A stretch of DNA of 64,000 bases from assembly GCF_026642255.1 (NCBI RefSeq), contig NZ_CP113264.1:3100001-3164000 (forward strand), in the 5' to 3' direction. Source of the stretch: Streptomonospora nanhaiensis. Lineage in GTDB: Bacteria > Actinomycetota > Actinomycetes > Streptosporangiales > Streptosporangiaceae. Positions 56,591 through 64,000 of this stretch are shown here, piece by piece. The position numbers and the translations under genes were made by a program. Under the pieces are notes generated by a model, which was not told the DNA's origin, searched no databases, and saw only the letters and a list, made by a program, of their open reading frames with translations. Every line of letters begins with the position of its first letter. Position 1 is the stretch's first letter.

Positions 56591-57256
56591 TTGTGCTACT
56601 TTCAGGCGATTCAGCCGAAAAACAGGCCGGTCGTTCAGAAAAGGGCGTCCTTCATCGAGGAGGCCCGCCGCGCACAGATCGTCGAGAGCGCCGTCGAGAG
56701 CCTCTCGGAGCTGGGCCACGCCAACACCTCGCTGGCGCGCGTCGCCGAACGCGCCGGCATCAGCAAGAGCGTGATCTCCTACCACTTCGCCGGGAAGACC
56801 GAGCTGATGGAGCAGATCGTCGAGGAGGTCTACCTCGACATCGCCCGGTTCGTCCTGCCGCGGACCGAGGAGGAGCCCACGGCGACCGGCGCGCTGCGGG
56901 CGAGCATCCGCTCGGTCGCCGAGTACATGCGGGACCACCGCGCCCAACTGCTCGCCCTCGGGGAGGTCCTCAGGAACCTCCGCGGCTCCGAGGGCGAGCG
57001 GCGCTACGACGCCCCCTTCGACGAACAGGTCTACGAGGGGCGGGAGGCGATATTCCGCCGCGGCCAGGAGGCCGGGGAGTTCCGCGCGTTCGACCCCCGC
57101 GTCATGGGCGTCACCGTGCAGTCCGCGATCGACGGCATGTTCGGCTACTGGGTGAAACGCCCGGAGCACGACCTGGAAGCGCACGCCGAGGAGCTGGCCG
57201 ACCTGTTCGAGCACGCCACCCGCGCCGGGCACCCCGGAGAAGGGGCGAACCGGTGA
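56591..57256 (+). CDS. TetR-family regulator
   Basis: This roughly 221-residue regulator has the HTH LARVAERAGISKSVISYHFA followed by GKTELMEQIVEEVY, then an all-helical ligand domain (VAEYMRDHRAQLLALGEVL, VMGVTVQSAIDGMFGYWVK). The start is unclear: TTG at 56591 is used, but there is no ribosome binding site, and the true start may be slightly downstream. The stop overlaps the GTG of a truncated acyltransferase gene, which was probably its co-transcribed target. Confidence 0.82.
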   Translation: MCYFQAIQPKNRPVVQKRASFIEEARRAQIVESAVESLSELGHANTSLARVAERAGISKSVISYHFAGKTELMEQIVEEVYLDIARFVLPRTEEEPTATGALRASIRSVAEYMRDHRAQLLALGEVLRNLRGSEGERRYDAPFDEQVYEGREAIFRRGQEAGEFRAFDPRVMGVTVQSAIDGMFGYWVKRPEHDLEAHAEELADLFEHATRAGHPGEGANR

Positions 57257-57558
57257 CCCGGCCCATGGACAGGGCGGCCGCCGTGCCGCCCACCGCCCGT
57301 CCGCGGCTCCTCTACGTCGACAACCTGCGCACCGCGCTGACACTGCTCGTGGTGCTCCACCACGCCGCCATCGCCTACAGCAACATCCCGCGCTGGTACT
57401 ACGTGGAGACGGCGGCCGACCCGTCGGGAACGCTCCTGGACGTCCTGCTCCTGCTCAACCAGGCGTTCTTCATGGGGACCTTCTTCCTCGTCTCGGGGCT
57501 CTTCGTCCCCGGATCCCACGACCGCAAGGGGACCGCGGGCGCCCGGAAGGTGCTCTGA
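57253..57558 (+). pseudogene. Truncated acyltransferase-3 family gene
   Basis: The 101-residue frame starts GTG at 57253 and reads LLYVDNLRTALTLLVVLHHA then AFFMGTFFLVSGLFVPGSHDRKG, the N-terminal two membrane helices and catalytic His of OafA/YrhL-like acyltransferases (normally about 350-400 residues). It ends in GARKVL and a TGA, directly before a convergent hydrolase gene, with no sign of the remaining helices. It is almost certainly non-functional. Confidence 0.75.
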
Positions 57559-57594
57559 CCGCCCCTGCCGCCGGGGGCCGCGGCCACGCCCTCA

Positions 57595-58602
57595 TCACCG
57601 GTCGTGGGCGGCCCAGTGCCCCTCCAGCTCCGTGCCGAGCCGTTCGGCGGCCTGCATGGGGAGGGAGTGGGTGGTGTCCGGCCAGACGGTGACCGGTTCC
57701 AGGCCCAGGGCCCGGGCGCGGTCCGCGGCCTCCCGGCCGCCCGCCAGGGACTTGTCGGCGGCCAGGTCGACCCGCACCGGCACGGACAGCGACCGCCACT
57801 CCCCGTCGGTGAGCGTCCGGGGCGTCAGGGAGACGGCGGAGTAGTGCCGCGACCCCTCGTCGATCATCACCGACATCGGCGTGCGCTCGCGGACCTCCTC
57901 GACCGAGACGCCCCCGATCCCCGCCAGCGCGCGGTCCTTCCACGACTGCGGCCCCGGCAGGAAGAGCAGGACCGACCACAGGTAGGTCGAGGCGGGCAGC
58001 CCGTGCAGCACCATCACCGGTTCGAGCAGGGTCAGGGAGGCCACGCGGCCGGGGTGGGCGAGCGCGTGGGTGGCCGCGATCGCCCCGCCGAAGGAGTGCC
58101 CGACCACGTGCGCCCGTTCGAGGCCGAGTCCCGCGAGGGTCTGCTCCACCCACGCGGCCTGCTCGTCGAAGGAGGAGAAGGGCACCGACTGGGTCGACAT
58201 GCCCGCGTCGCCGACCGCGTCCATGGCGTAGACGGTGCGCCGGCCGATCCAGTGGGTGAGGTTCTCGCCCCACATCGGTGCGCCGGAGCGGGTCCCCGGC
58301 AGGAGCACCACCGGCAGCCCGCCCTCCGCCCCGTCCCCCGGGGCGGCCCACTCGTACACCCGCACGGCGCCGTACCCGGTGGCGACGTCGTGGGTGCGGG
58401 TCGGCACGGGCAGGGCCGCCATCACGTCGTCGTAGGCGGCCCGGTAGGACTCGAACCCCTCGCGGCTGAGCCAGTGGCCCACCTTCGGTTCGGGCGCCGC
58501 GACGGAGGCGGCCTTGTCCACCACCAGCCACGCCACCACCAGTGCCGCCAGGACCTGCAGCACGCGGCGGCGCCGGGTCCGGCGCTCGGGCCTGTCACTC
58601 AT
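57595..58602 (-). CDS. Membrane-anchored alpha/beta hydrolase
   Basis: This 335-residue protein has a basic N-terminus (RPERRTRRRR) and one hydrophobic segment (VLQVLAALVVAWLVVDKAAS), so it is anchored with the enzyme outside, or exported. The hydrolase core has VVLLPGTRSGAPMWGENLTH, AHVVGHSFGGAIAATHALAH (nucleophile Ser) and the catalytic His in VWPDTTHSLPMQ. It is divergent from a TetR gene across a spacer with two operator-like sites, and that regulator probably controls it. Substrate unknown. Confidence 0.85.
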   Translation of the reverse strand: MSDRPERRTRRRRVLQVLAALVVAWLVVDKAASVAAPEPKVGHWLSREGFESYRAAYDDVMAALPVPTRTHDVATGYGAVRVYEWAAPGDGAEGGLPVVLLPGTRSGAPMWGENLTHWIGRRTVYAMDAVGDAGMSTQSVPFSSFDEQAAWVEQTLAGLGLERAHVVGHSFGGAIAATHALAHPGRVASLTLLEPVMVLHGLPASTYLWSVLLFLPGPQSWKDRALAGIGGVSVEEVRERTPMSVMIDEGSRHYSAVSLTPRTLTDGEWRSLSVPVRVDLAADKSLAGGREAADRARALGLEPVTVWPDTTHSLPMQAAERLGTELEGHWAAHDR

Positions 58603-58615
58603 GGGAACCCCCGGA

Positions 58616-58672
58616 AATACAGTCGTATTGGACCGTGCTCCGAGTGTACACCCCGGCAATACGTTCGTATTG
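58616..58672. promoter_or_regulatory. Two matching TetR operator-like sites
   Basis: AATAC-AGTC-GTATT (58616-58629) and CAATAC-GTTC-GTATTG (58657-58672) share the same half-site and lie 42 bp apart centre to centre, four helical turns. They flank the start regions of the divergent hydrolase and TetR genes. Confidence 0.75.
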
Positions 58673-58692
58673 TCCTTGGTTATGATGGCGGC

Positions 58693-59259
58693 ATGGACAG
58701 CTCCGGGCCGGACGAACGAAGGACCGCCATCCTCCGGGCGGTGTGGCGGGTGATGGCGGAGGGCGGCATGGGCGCGGTGTCCATCCGCAACGTGGCCTCG
58801 GCCGCCGGGGCGTCGGTCGGGCGGATCCAGTACTGGTTCCCGAGCAAGGACGAGCTCCTGCGGGCCGGCCTGGAGGAGATGCTCTCGGAGGCCGCGCGAC
58901 TCCACGCCGAGGCCACCCGCGGCGCCGACGACCGCGAGGCGCTGTGGCGGCTGGTCGGCCATGCCGTTCCCCGGGCGGAGACGGACCGGGTCGGGGTCTC
59001 GGTGTTCCACCAGTACGTCGCCGCCGGTTTCCACCACCCGGAGCTGGCCCGAGTCCTGGCCGGGGCCAAGGACGGGGCGGAGGCCGAGGCGGCCCGGCTG
59101 CTCGCCGGGATCGCCCCCGGCCTCGCCGACCCCCGCGCGGCGGCCCGCTCGCTGATCGCCACCGCCGACGGCCTGTCCATGCGCGTGCTGATCGGCGGCC
59201 TCTCCGCGTCGGAGGCCGAGGAGGCCCTGCGGGCCGAACTGGACAGGGTCCTGTCGTGA
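58693..59259 (+). CDS. TetR-family regulator of the anchored hydrolase
   Basis: This 188-residue protein has a TetR HTH (GGMGAVSIRNVASAAGASVG then RIQYWFPSKDELLRAGLEEM) with the unusual IQYWFPS for the common LYYHFPS. The C-terminal domain fits the class seen with BetI/PksA-like repressors. The ATG at 58693 has no good ribosome binding site and the transcript may be nearly leaderless, as the operator at 58657-58672 lies only 20 bp upstream. Confidence 0.88.
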   Translation: MDSSGPDERRTAILRAVWRVMAEGGMGAVSIRNVASAAGASVGRIQYWFPSKDELLRAGLEEMLSEAARLHAEATRGADDREALWRLVGHAVPRAETDRVGVSVFHQYVAAGFHHPELARVLAGAKDGAEAEAARLLAGIAPGLADPRAAARSLIATADGLSMRVLIGGLSASEAEEALRAELDRVLS

Positions 59260-59689
59260 GCGGTGGGGGCGCTCCCGGGCCGGAGCCGGTCGCACCGCTT
59301 CCCGTGTGACGCGCCGGGCGGCCCACGGGGTTTCTCCGCCGGACAGCGATGATCCCCGTAATTCACATTTATCTTATTTCGCATAAAAGCGACGCGGGCT
59401 CCGTCAATGGCATCAAGGGGGCCGGTGGGGCGGTGCCGGGTTCCGGGTGTGTTTGTTGGATTCCAGGCCATCCCGACTGATCAGGGTCTCTCTTCTTGTT
59501 TCGGTCACCTTGTACTCGGTCCGGAAACACCATTGTGTTGACAAAGTCGACGATGGCGGAAGATGATCGCTCGACAAGGGAAGCGCATTTGATATCCGTC
59601 CGTCCGGACTCCTCTTTCCCTGGATTTCCGGTACGTTCTCCATTGCGGTCCCTCGTCCCTTTCGTGTCGTCTGGAGATGGGGGAGCACC
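59260..59689. other. Promoter region of the prenyl operon, AT-rich
   Basis: About 430 bp without a gene, with A+T-rich patches near 59345-59395. TTGACA (59538-59543) with GATGAT 18 bp later (59562-59567) is a plausible promoter for the operon that starts at 59690. Confidence 0.45.
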
Positions 59690-59971
59690 GTGGCGCGCAC
59701 CGGTGACGGCGGGGAGACCCGGGACGTGGGCGAGCCGCTGCTCGTCGCGGCAGGGGTGGCCGACCTCGCGCTCGACCGCATGGGCGCGGCCCTGCGGCAG
59801 GCGAAATCGCTGCTGGGCCGGTCCGACCTGGCCGACCTCGCCCGGGACGGCCGGGACGACCTGCGGGAGCGGGGACGGCTCGCCCTGCGAAGGTACGGGC
59901 GGACGCCCGAGTGCCACATGGAGGTGCTCGCACGGCGGGTCGCCTCCCGCACCGGACAGGGCGATGCCTGA
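59690..59971 (+). CDS. Small helical protein, 93 aa, first gene of the prenyl operon
   Basis: The protein has amphipathic helices (VAAGVADLALDRMGAALRQA, SDLADLARDGRDDLRERGRL) and a basic C-terminus, with no signal or membrane span. It may bind membranes or the neighbouring enzymes. Small proteins with this look often precede polyprenyl synthase genes in Streptomyces, as far as I recall; no function is known. The start is GTG at 59690 with GGGGGAG upstream. Its stop overlaps the ATG of the polyprenyl synthase gene, so the pair is translationally coupled. Confidence 0.75.
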   Translation: MARTGDGGETRDVGEPLLVAAGVADLALDRMGAALRQAKSLLGRSDLADLARDGRDDLRERGRLALRRYGRTPECHMEVLARRVASRTGQGDA

Positions 59972-61016
59972 GACCCCGGAGCAGGCACTGCTCCGGACCA
60001 GGGTGGACGCGGTGCTCCGGGAGTTCGTGCGGGAGGAGGCGGACCGGTTCGCCGCCGTCGACGCCGACCTGCTGCCGGTGGCCGAGCAGTTGTCCGTGGC
60101 GGTGGCCGGCGGCAAGCGCCTGCGCGCCGCGTTCTGCTACTGGGGGTGGCGCGCGGCCGGCCAGCCGGACAGCGACGCGCTCGTCCGCGCCGCCGCCGCG
60201 ATGGAGCTGCTGCACGCCGCGGCCGTCGTCCACGACGACCTGATCGACGAGAGCCCGACGCGGCACGGCGTGCCGAGCGCCCACGCCGCACTGGGGGCCG
60301 CCCTCGGCGGCCGGGCGCGCCCCCAGGCGGGCGGCCGCGCCCTCGCCATGCTGACCGGGGACCTGCTGATCGGCTGGGCGGCGCAGATGTTCCTCTCCTG
60401 CGGCCTGCCCTCCGCCTACCTGTCCCGTGCCCGCGACCTGTGGGCGGTCATGGCCCGGGAGCTGATCGCCGGGGAGTGCCTGGAGGTCCTGCGCACGGGG
60501 GCCCCGCCCGACACGGCCCGCTCGCTCCAGGTGATCCGGTACAAGACGGCCAAGTACACGGTCGAGCACCCGCTGCACATCGGCGGCGCCCTGGCCGGCG
60601 CGCCGGGGACGCTGATGGAGGCCTTCACCTCCTACGGCCTCCCCCTGGGCGAGGCGTTCCAGCTGCGCGACGACCTGCTCGGGCTGTTCGGCGACCCGGA
60701 GCGCACGGGCAAGTCGAACCTCGACGACGTCCGGGGCAACCGGCCGACCGTCCTGCTCGCCGAGACCTGGTCGGCCTCCACCGCGGCCGAGCGCCGGGAG
60801 CTGCGCGGCCTGCTCGGCCGCCGCGGCCTGGACGGCGAGGGCCTGGAGAGGGTGCGGACGATCATGCTGCGCACCGGGGCCCCCGAGCGGATCGAGGAGA
60901 TGATCACCCTGCGCGTGCGGGCCGCGAACGACGCCCTCGCCCGCGCGGACCTCCCGCACGGGGCCGCCGAGGCCCTGTCCCTGATGGTCGCCTCGGCCGC
61001 GGCCCGCCAGTCCTGA
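59964..61016 (+). CDS. Polyprenyl (geranylgeranyl-type) diphosphate synthase
   Basis: This 350-residue trans-isoprenyl diphosphate synthase has the first Asp-rich motif in VVHDDLIDESPTRHG and the second as FQLRDDLLGLFGDPE, where the last Asp of DDxxD is replaced by Gly, as is common in Streptomyces homologues. GGKRLRAA near residue 50 is the usual pyrophosphate-binding region. It condenses IPP with allylic diphosphates; chain length cannot be read reliably. It sits between the 93-residue protein (overlap of 8 bp) and an oxygenase (22-bp gap). Confidence 0.9.
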   Translation: MPETPEQALLRTRVDAVLREFVREEADRFAAVDADLLPVAEQLSVAVAGGKRLRAAFCYWGWRAAGQPDSDALVRAAAAMELLHAAAVVHDDLIDESPTRHGVPSAHAALGAALGGRARPQAGGRALAMLTGDLLIGWAAQMFLSCGLPSAYLSRARDLWAVMARELIAGECLEVLRTGAPPDTARSLQVIRYKTAKYTVEHPLHIGGALAGAPGTLMEAFTSYGLPLGEAFQLRDDLLGLFGDPERTGKSNLDDVRGNRPTVLLAETWSASTAAERRELRGLLGRRGLDGEGLERVRTIMLRTGAPERIEEMITLRVRAANDALARADLPHGAAEALSLMVASAAARQS

Positions 61017-61038
61017 ACCGTCGAAAGGCAAGGCCCCC

Positions 61039-62199
61039 ATGCCCTACACCCACGAAACCATGGACGCGATGCGGCTCATGGGGGACGAACTCGCGGACGC
61101 GACGGTGGCCGCGCTCTTCGAGCGCGGCGAGGTCGGCAAGTTCAACACCCTCATGCGCTACTTCACCACGGTCGGCCAGGAGCTCCCCGACGGGCTCCCC
61201 GACGTCGCCCGCGAGTACCTGCACACCACCGCCGCACCGCCGGACTGGGTCGACTGGGGCGAGATGGAGAAGGCCCGGCTGTTCTTCATCGACAACAACG
61301 TGCACATCTCGACCGCCCTGGCCTTCGCCTCGATGCCCGCCTGCTACGTCGTGCCGCACGTGGCCAGGCTGCTCAGCGCGACCCATGCCCTGGAGTACCC
61401 CTCCCGGAGGATGGCGGAGACGGGGCAGTTCACCGTCTACCTCATGCAGCCCGACGCGTTCGAGGCGGGGAGCCGGTTCGTCCCCGCCGCGCAGAAGGTG
61501 CGCCTGCTGCACGCCTCGATCCGCCACCACATGCGCCGCGAGGGGCGCTGGGACGAGGCGGCCCTCGGCACGCCGATCTGCCAGGAGGACATGATCGGCG
61601 GCCAGATGATGTTCTCCATCCAGGTCCTGGACGCGCTCCACCGGCTGGGCATCCACATGTCCACCGACGGCGCGGAGTCCTACTTCTACGCCTGGCGCGT
61701 CGTCGGCGCGATGCTCGGCATCAGCCCCGAACACGCCCCGGCCGACGCGGCGGCCGGCCGCCGGTTCTCCGACCTCTACATGACCCGGCACATGGGCCCC
61801 TCCGAGGAGGGGGCCCTGCTGACCCGCAGGCTCATCGAGCTCTACGAGGAGGTCGTCCCGGGGACCGTCCTGGACCCGGTCGTCGCCGCCCTCATCCGCT
61901 ACCTCATGGGCGACACCTGCGCCGACTGGCTCCAGGTCCCGCGCACCGGCTGGGACACGGCCGTCAAGGCCTCGCCCGCCCTGCTCGGGATCCTCGAGCG
62001 CATCGAGGACCGCTCACCCCTGGGCGCGTGGGCCCTGGACCGCCTCGGCCACCTCACCACCCACCTGGAGCTCAGCTCCCTCACCCGCGGCCGGATCATG
62101 CAGTACGCGATACCCGAGCGCCTCAAGGGCGAGTACGGGGTCACCTCCACCGCCCCCCGGGTCCACCCCTGGACCCCGCCGCCGCCCACCCCCACCTGA
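61039..62199 (+). CDS. MpaB/Lcp-type oxygenase (DUF2236)
   Basis: This 386-residue protein matches the DUF2236 family, which contains latex-clearing protein Lcp and the fungal MpaB-type enzymes that cleave prenyl chains. KVRLLHASIRHHMRREGRWD near residues 154-173 is the family core with heme-ligand-type His residues, and FTVYLMQPDAF and ICQEDMIGGQMMFSIQVLDA fit it too. There is no signal peptide, so it acts inside the cell. Placed directly after a polyprenyl synthase gene, it may oxidise or cleave the prenyl product. ATG at 61039 follows AAAGG. Confidence 0.8.
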   Translation: MPYTHETMDAMRLMGDELADATVAALFERGEVGKFNTLMRYFTTVGQELPDGLPDVAREYLHTTAAPPDWVDWGEMEKARLFFIDNNVHISTALAFASMPACYVVPHVARLLSATHALEYPSRRMAETGQFTVYLMQPDAFEAGSRFVPAAQKVRLLHASIRHHMRREGRWDEAALGTPICQEDMIGGQMMFSIQVLDALHRLGIHMSTDGAESYFYAWRVVGAMLGISPEHAPADAAAGRRFSDLYMTRHMGPSEEGALLTRRLIELYEEVVPGTVLDPVVAALIRYLMGDTCADWLQVPRTGWDTAVKASPALLGILERIEDRSPLGAWALDRLGHLTTHLELSSLTRGRIMQYAIPERLKGEYGVTSTAPRVHPWTPPPPTPT

Positions 62200-62269
62200 G
62201 CGCCGGGCGTCCCGGTCGCGCGACGCGGTCGGCTGCCCCCGGCCGCTTCCACAGGACGGACAAGGGGGA

Positions 62270-62297
62270 TTGACGCGGGCGTCACACACGGTATAAG
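62270..62297 (+). promoter_or_regulatory. Promoter upstream of anmK
   Basis: TTGACG (62270-62275) and TATAAG (62292-62297) are spaced by 16 bp, close to the vegetative consensus, and lie 115 bp before the anmK start. Confidence 0.6.
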
Positions 62298-62411
62298 CCT
62301 GGTGGGCAGACAGCGACCGGAGGTGCGGATGGTAGCCGGACGTGTCCGAACGCGCCGGGCGGGGCCCGGGAGGCGCCGCCGGGGCACCGCCGTCCCCGGA
62401 GCGGAGGCCCC

Positions 62412-63590
62412 GTGATCGTCCTCGGGCTGTCCTCCGGAACCTCGGCCGACGGGATCGACGTCGCCGCCGCACGCCTGGAACTGGACGCGGACCTGGTCCG
62501 CCTGGCGCCGCTGGGCCACCGCATCGTCCCCTACCCGGCCGACCTGCGCAAGGAGCTCCGCGACGCCCTCCCGCCCGCGGCGACCACCATGCAGGCCGTG
62601 TGCCGGCTCGACACCCGCATCGGGCAGGCGTTCGCCGAGGCCGCGCGCCTGGGCGCGGACGAGCTCGCCGGAGGACGCGCGGACCTGGTGGCCTCGCACG
62701 GCCAGACCCTCTTCCACTGGGCCGAGGGGGCCTCGGTGCACGGGACCCTCCAACTCGGCCAGCCCGCGTGGATCGCCGGGGCCACCGGCCTGCCGGTCGT
62801 GTCGGACCTGCGCACGGCCGACGTGGCGGCCGGGGGCCAGGGCGCGCCGCTGGCCGCACTGCTGGACGTCCTCCTCCTCGGCGGGCGCGCCGAACCCGCG
62901 GCCGCACTGAACCTCGGCGGCATCGCCAACGTCACCGTCGTCCGGGACGGGACCCCGCCCGTGGCCTTCGACACCGGTCCGGGCAACGCCCTGATGGACG
63001 CCGCGGTGCGCCGGGCGACCGGCGGGCGCGCCGACCTCGACGCCGACGGCGCCCTGGCCGGGGCCGGCCGCCCCGACCCCGCCCTGCTCGAACTCCTGCT
63101 CGCCGAGCCGTACTACGGGCTGGCCCCGCCCAAGTCCACCGGTCCGGAGCTGTTCGGCCCCGGCCACCTCGACGCGGCGCTGCGGCGCTCGGGAACACCG
63201 GAGGCCGCCGACCTGCTGGCCACCCTGGCCGAGCTCACCGCCGTCACCGTCGCGGACGCGCTGCGGCCCTACGGGACCGCCGACGTGTTCGCGTCCGGCG
63301 GCGGCACGCGCAACCCGGTGCTGATGGACCGGATCGCCGCCCGGCTCGCACCGGCGCGGCTCCGGCCGTTCGACGCCCTCGGGCTGGACAGCGACGCCAA
63401 GGAGGCCTACCTGTTCGCGCTGATCGGCTTCCTCACCTGGCACGGGATCGCCGGGTCCCTCCCCGGCTGCACGGGCGCGCGCCGCCCGTCGCTCGCCGGC
63501 CGCCTCACCCCGGGGGCCGGACCGCTCCGGCTGCCCGAACCGGCGGCCGTCGCACCCGCGCGCCTGAGGGTCGACGCGCCGGCGCCCTGA
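62412..63590 (+). CDS. anmK: Anhydro-N-acetylmuramic acid kinase
   Basis: This 392-residue kinase has the AnmK motifs: VLGLSSGTSADGIDVAAARL at the N-terminus (phosphate loop), LVASHGQTLFHW, LQLGQPAWIAGATGLPVVSD, LNLGGIANVTVV, FDTGPGNALMD and DVFASGGGTRNPVLM. It opens and phosphorylates anhydro-MurNAc during cell-wall recycling. The start is GTG at 62412. A sodium:solute symporter gene follows after 92 bp and may import the substrate. Confidence 0.93.
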   Translation: MIVLGLSSGTSADGIDVAAARLELDADLVRLAPLGHRIVPYPADLRKELRDALPPAATTMQAVCRLDTRIGQAFAEAARLGADELAGGRADLVASHGQTLFHWAEGASVHGTLQLGQPAWIAGATGLPVVSDLRTADVAAGGQGAPLAALLDVLLLGGRAEPAAALNLGGIANVTVVRDGTPPVAFDTGPGNALMDAAVRRATGGRADLDADGALAGAGRPDPALLELLLAEPYYGLAPPKSTGPELFGPGHLDAALRRSGTPEAADLLATLAELTAVTVADALRPYGTADVFASGGGTRNPVLMDRIAARLAPARLRPFDALGLDSDAKEAYLFALIGFLTWHGIAGSLPGCTGARRPSLAGRLTPGAGPLRLPEPAAVAPARLRVDAPAP

Positions 63591-63682
63591 GCCCGCCCCC
63601 GCCCCGCACATGCCGCACCGACCCCGGCGCCGTGACCCGCCCGCCCCGCCCGCACCCGCCCCCCACCTCCCGGAGCCGCCCC

Positions 63683-64000
63683 GTGCACGCCGTCGATCTC
63701 GCGGTCATCGTGGTGTACCTGCTGTGCTCGGCATGGCTCGGCCTGAGGCTGTCCGGCCGCCAGCGCAACACACGCGACTACTTCATCGGCGGCCGCAACC
63801 TGCCCTGGTGGGCGGTCTGCCTGTCCGTCGTGGCCACCGAGACCAGCGCCCTGACCGTCATCAGCCTCCCCGGCGTGGCCTACCTGGGGGACGTGACCTT
63901 CCTCCAGGTGGCGGTCGGCTACCTCATCGGGCGCGTCGTCGTCGCGTTCGTGCTGCTGCCCCGGTACTACCAGGGCGAGATGACCACGGCCTACGCCTAC
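63683..64000 (+). CDS. Sodium:solute symporter, N-terminal part (cut by window edge)
   Basis: The visible 106 residues start GTG at 63683 with HAVDLAVIVVYLLCSAWLGL, followed by RNTRDYFIGGRNLPWWAVCL and SVVATETSALTVISLPGVAY, the first helices and signature of the SSS family. Position after anmK suggests uptake of anhydro-MurNAc or another amino sugar. The rest lies beyond the window. Confidence 0.88.
   Translation, partial: MHAVDLAVIVVYLLCSAWLGLRLSGRQRNTRDYFIGGRNLPWWAVCLSVVATETSALTVISLPGVAYLGDVTFLQVAVGYLIGRVVVAFVLLPRYYQGEMTTAYAY

Overview
The window is very G+C-rich, packed with GTG and TTG starts, and carries actinobacterial families: Methyltransf_19 (DUF574), Roadblock/LC7, SOS-boxed DnaE2, an EboA operon, PBP-type thioesterase NRPS and a type I-E CRISPR repeat. 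Overall it looks like a chromosomal stretch of a filamentous actinomycete, most likely Nocardiopsis or a close relative. The genus is inferred from gene content; no rRNA or tRNA gene was found to confirm it.

Layout. Positions 1-8.6 kb hold ordinary single genes: the N-terminus of an SOS-regulated error-prone polymerase, a DUF574 methyltransferase, a Roadblock protein, a GH114 lipoprotein, a DUF2071 protein, an acetyltransferase, a ketopantoate reductase-like enzyme and an acyl-CoA ligase. At 8.8-10.2 kb a 37-residue Asp-rich peptide gene is translationally coupled to a protein-isoaspartate-type methyltransferase, which looks like an imiditide-type RiPP locus. From 10.6 to 30.6 kb lies a complete five-module NRPS cluster: a three-module NRPS on the minus strand (A-T-C-A-T-E-C-A-T) faces a plus-strand operon of a PBP-type thioesterase, a two-module NRPS ending in an epimerase (C-A-T-C-A-T-E) and an MbtH protein. 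The simplest reading is a head-to-tail cyclic pentapeptide with D residues at positions 2 and 5.

At 30.8-33.3 kb there is a small mobile/defence scar: a stop-interrupted phage portal fragment, a nine-repeat type I-E CRISPR array without cas genes in the window, an aminoglycoside phosphotransferase-like gene, and one solitary diverged CRISPR repeat whose hairpin is kept by paired changes. From 41.3 down to 33.5 kb runs a tightly overlapping Ebo-like operon (membrane protein, inositol-phosphate synthase, UbiA-type prenyltransferase, TIM-barrel isomerase, EboA, TatD-like hydrolase, EboE-like, AP-superfamily phosphohydrolase). Two strong hairpins separate it from a 1,444-residue secreted ThuA/sugar-dehydrogenase/PKD/DUF1080 protein.

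From 46.6 kb onward come regulator-target pairs: a MerR gene with an Old Yellow Enzyme, a TetR gene with a CPBP-glycosidase-like fusion around a perfect 42-bp palindrome, and a TetR gene with an anchored hydrolase around two AATAC-N4-GTATT sites. There is also an ARPP-2/vWA-like gene pair, a NUDIX and a SixA-like phosphatase. The end of the window has a three-gene prenyl operon (93-residue helical protein, polyprenyl synthase, MpaB/Lcp-type oxygenase), then anmK and the start of a sodium:solute symporter, a probable anhydro-MurNAc salvage pair.

Calls rest on reading translations and motifs by eye; no database search was run.
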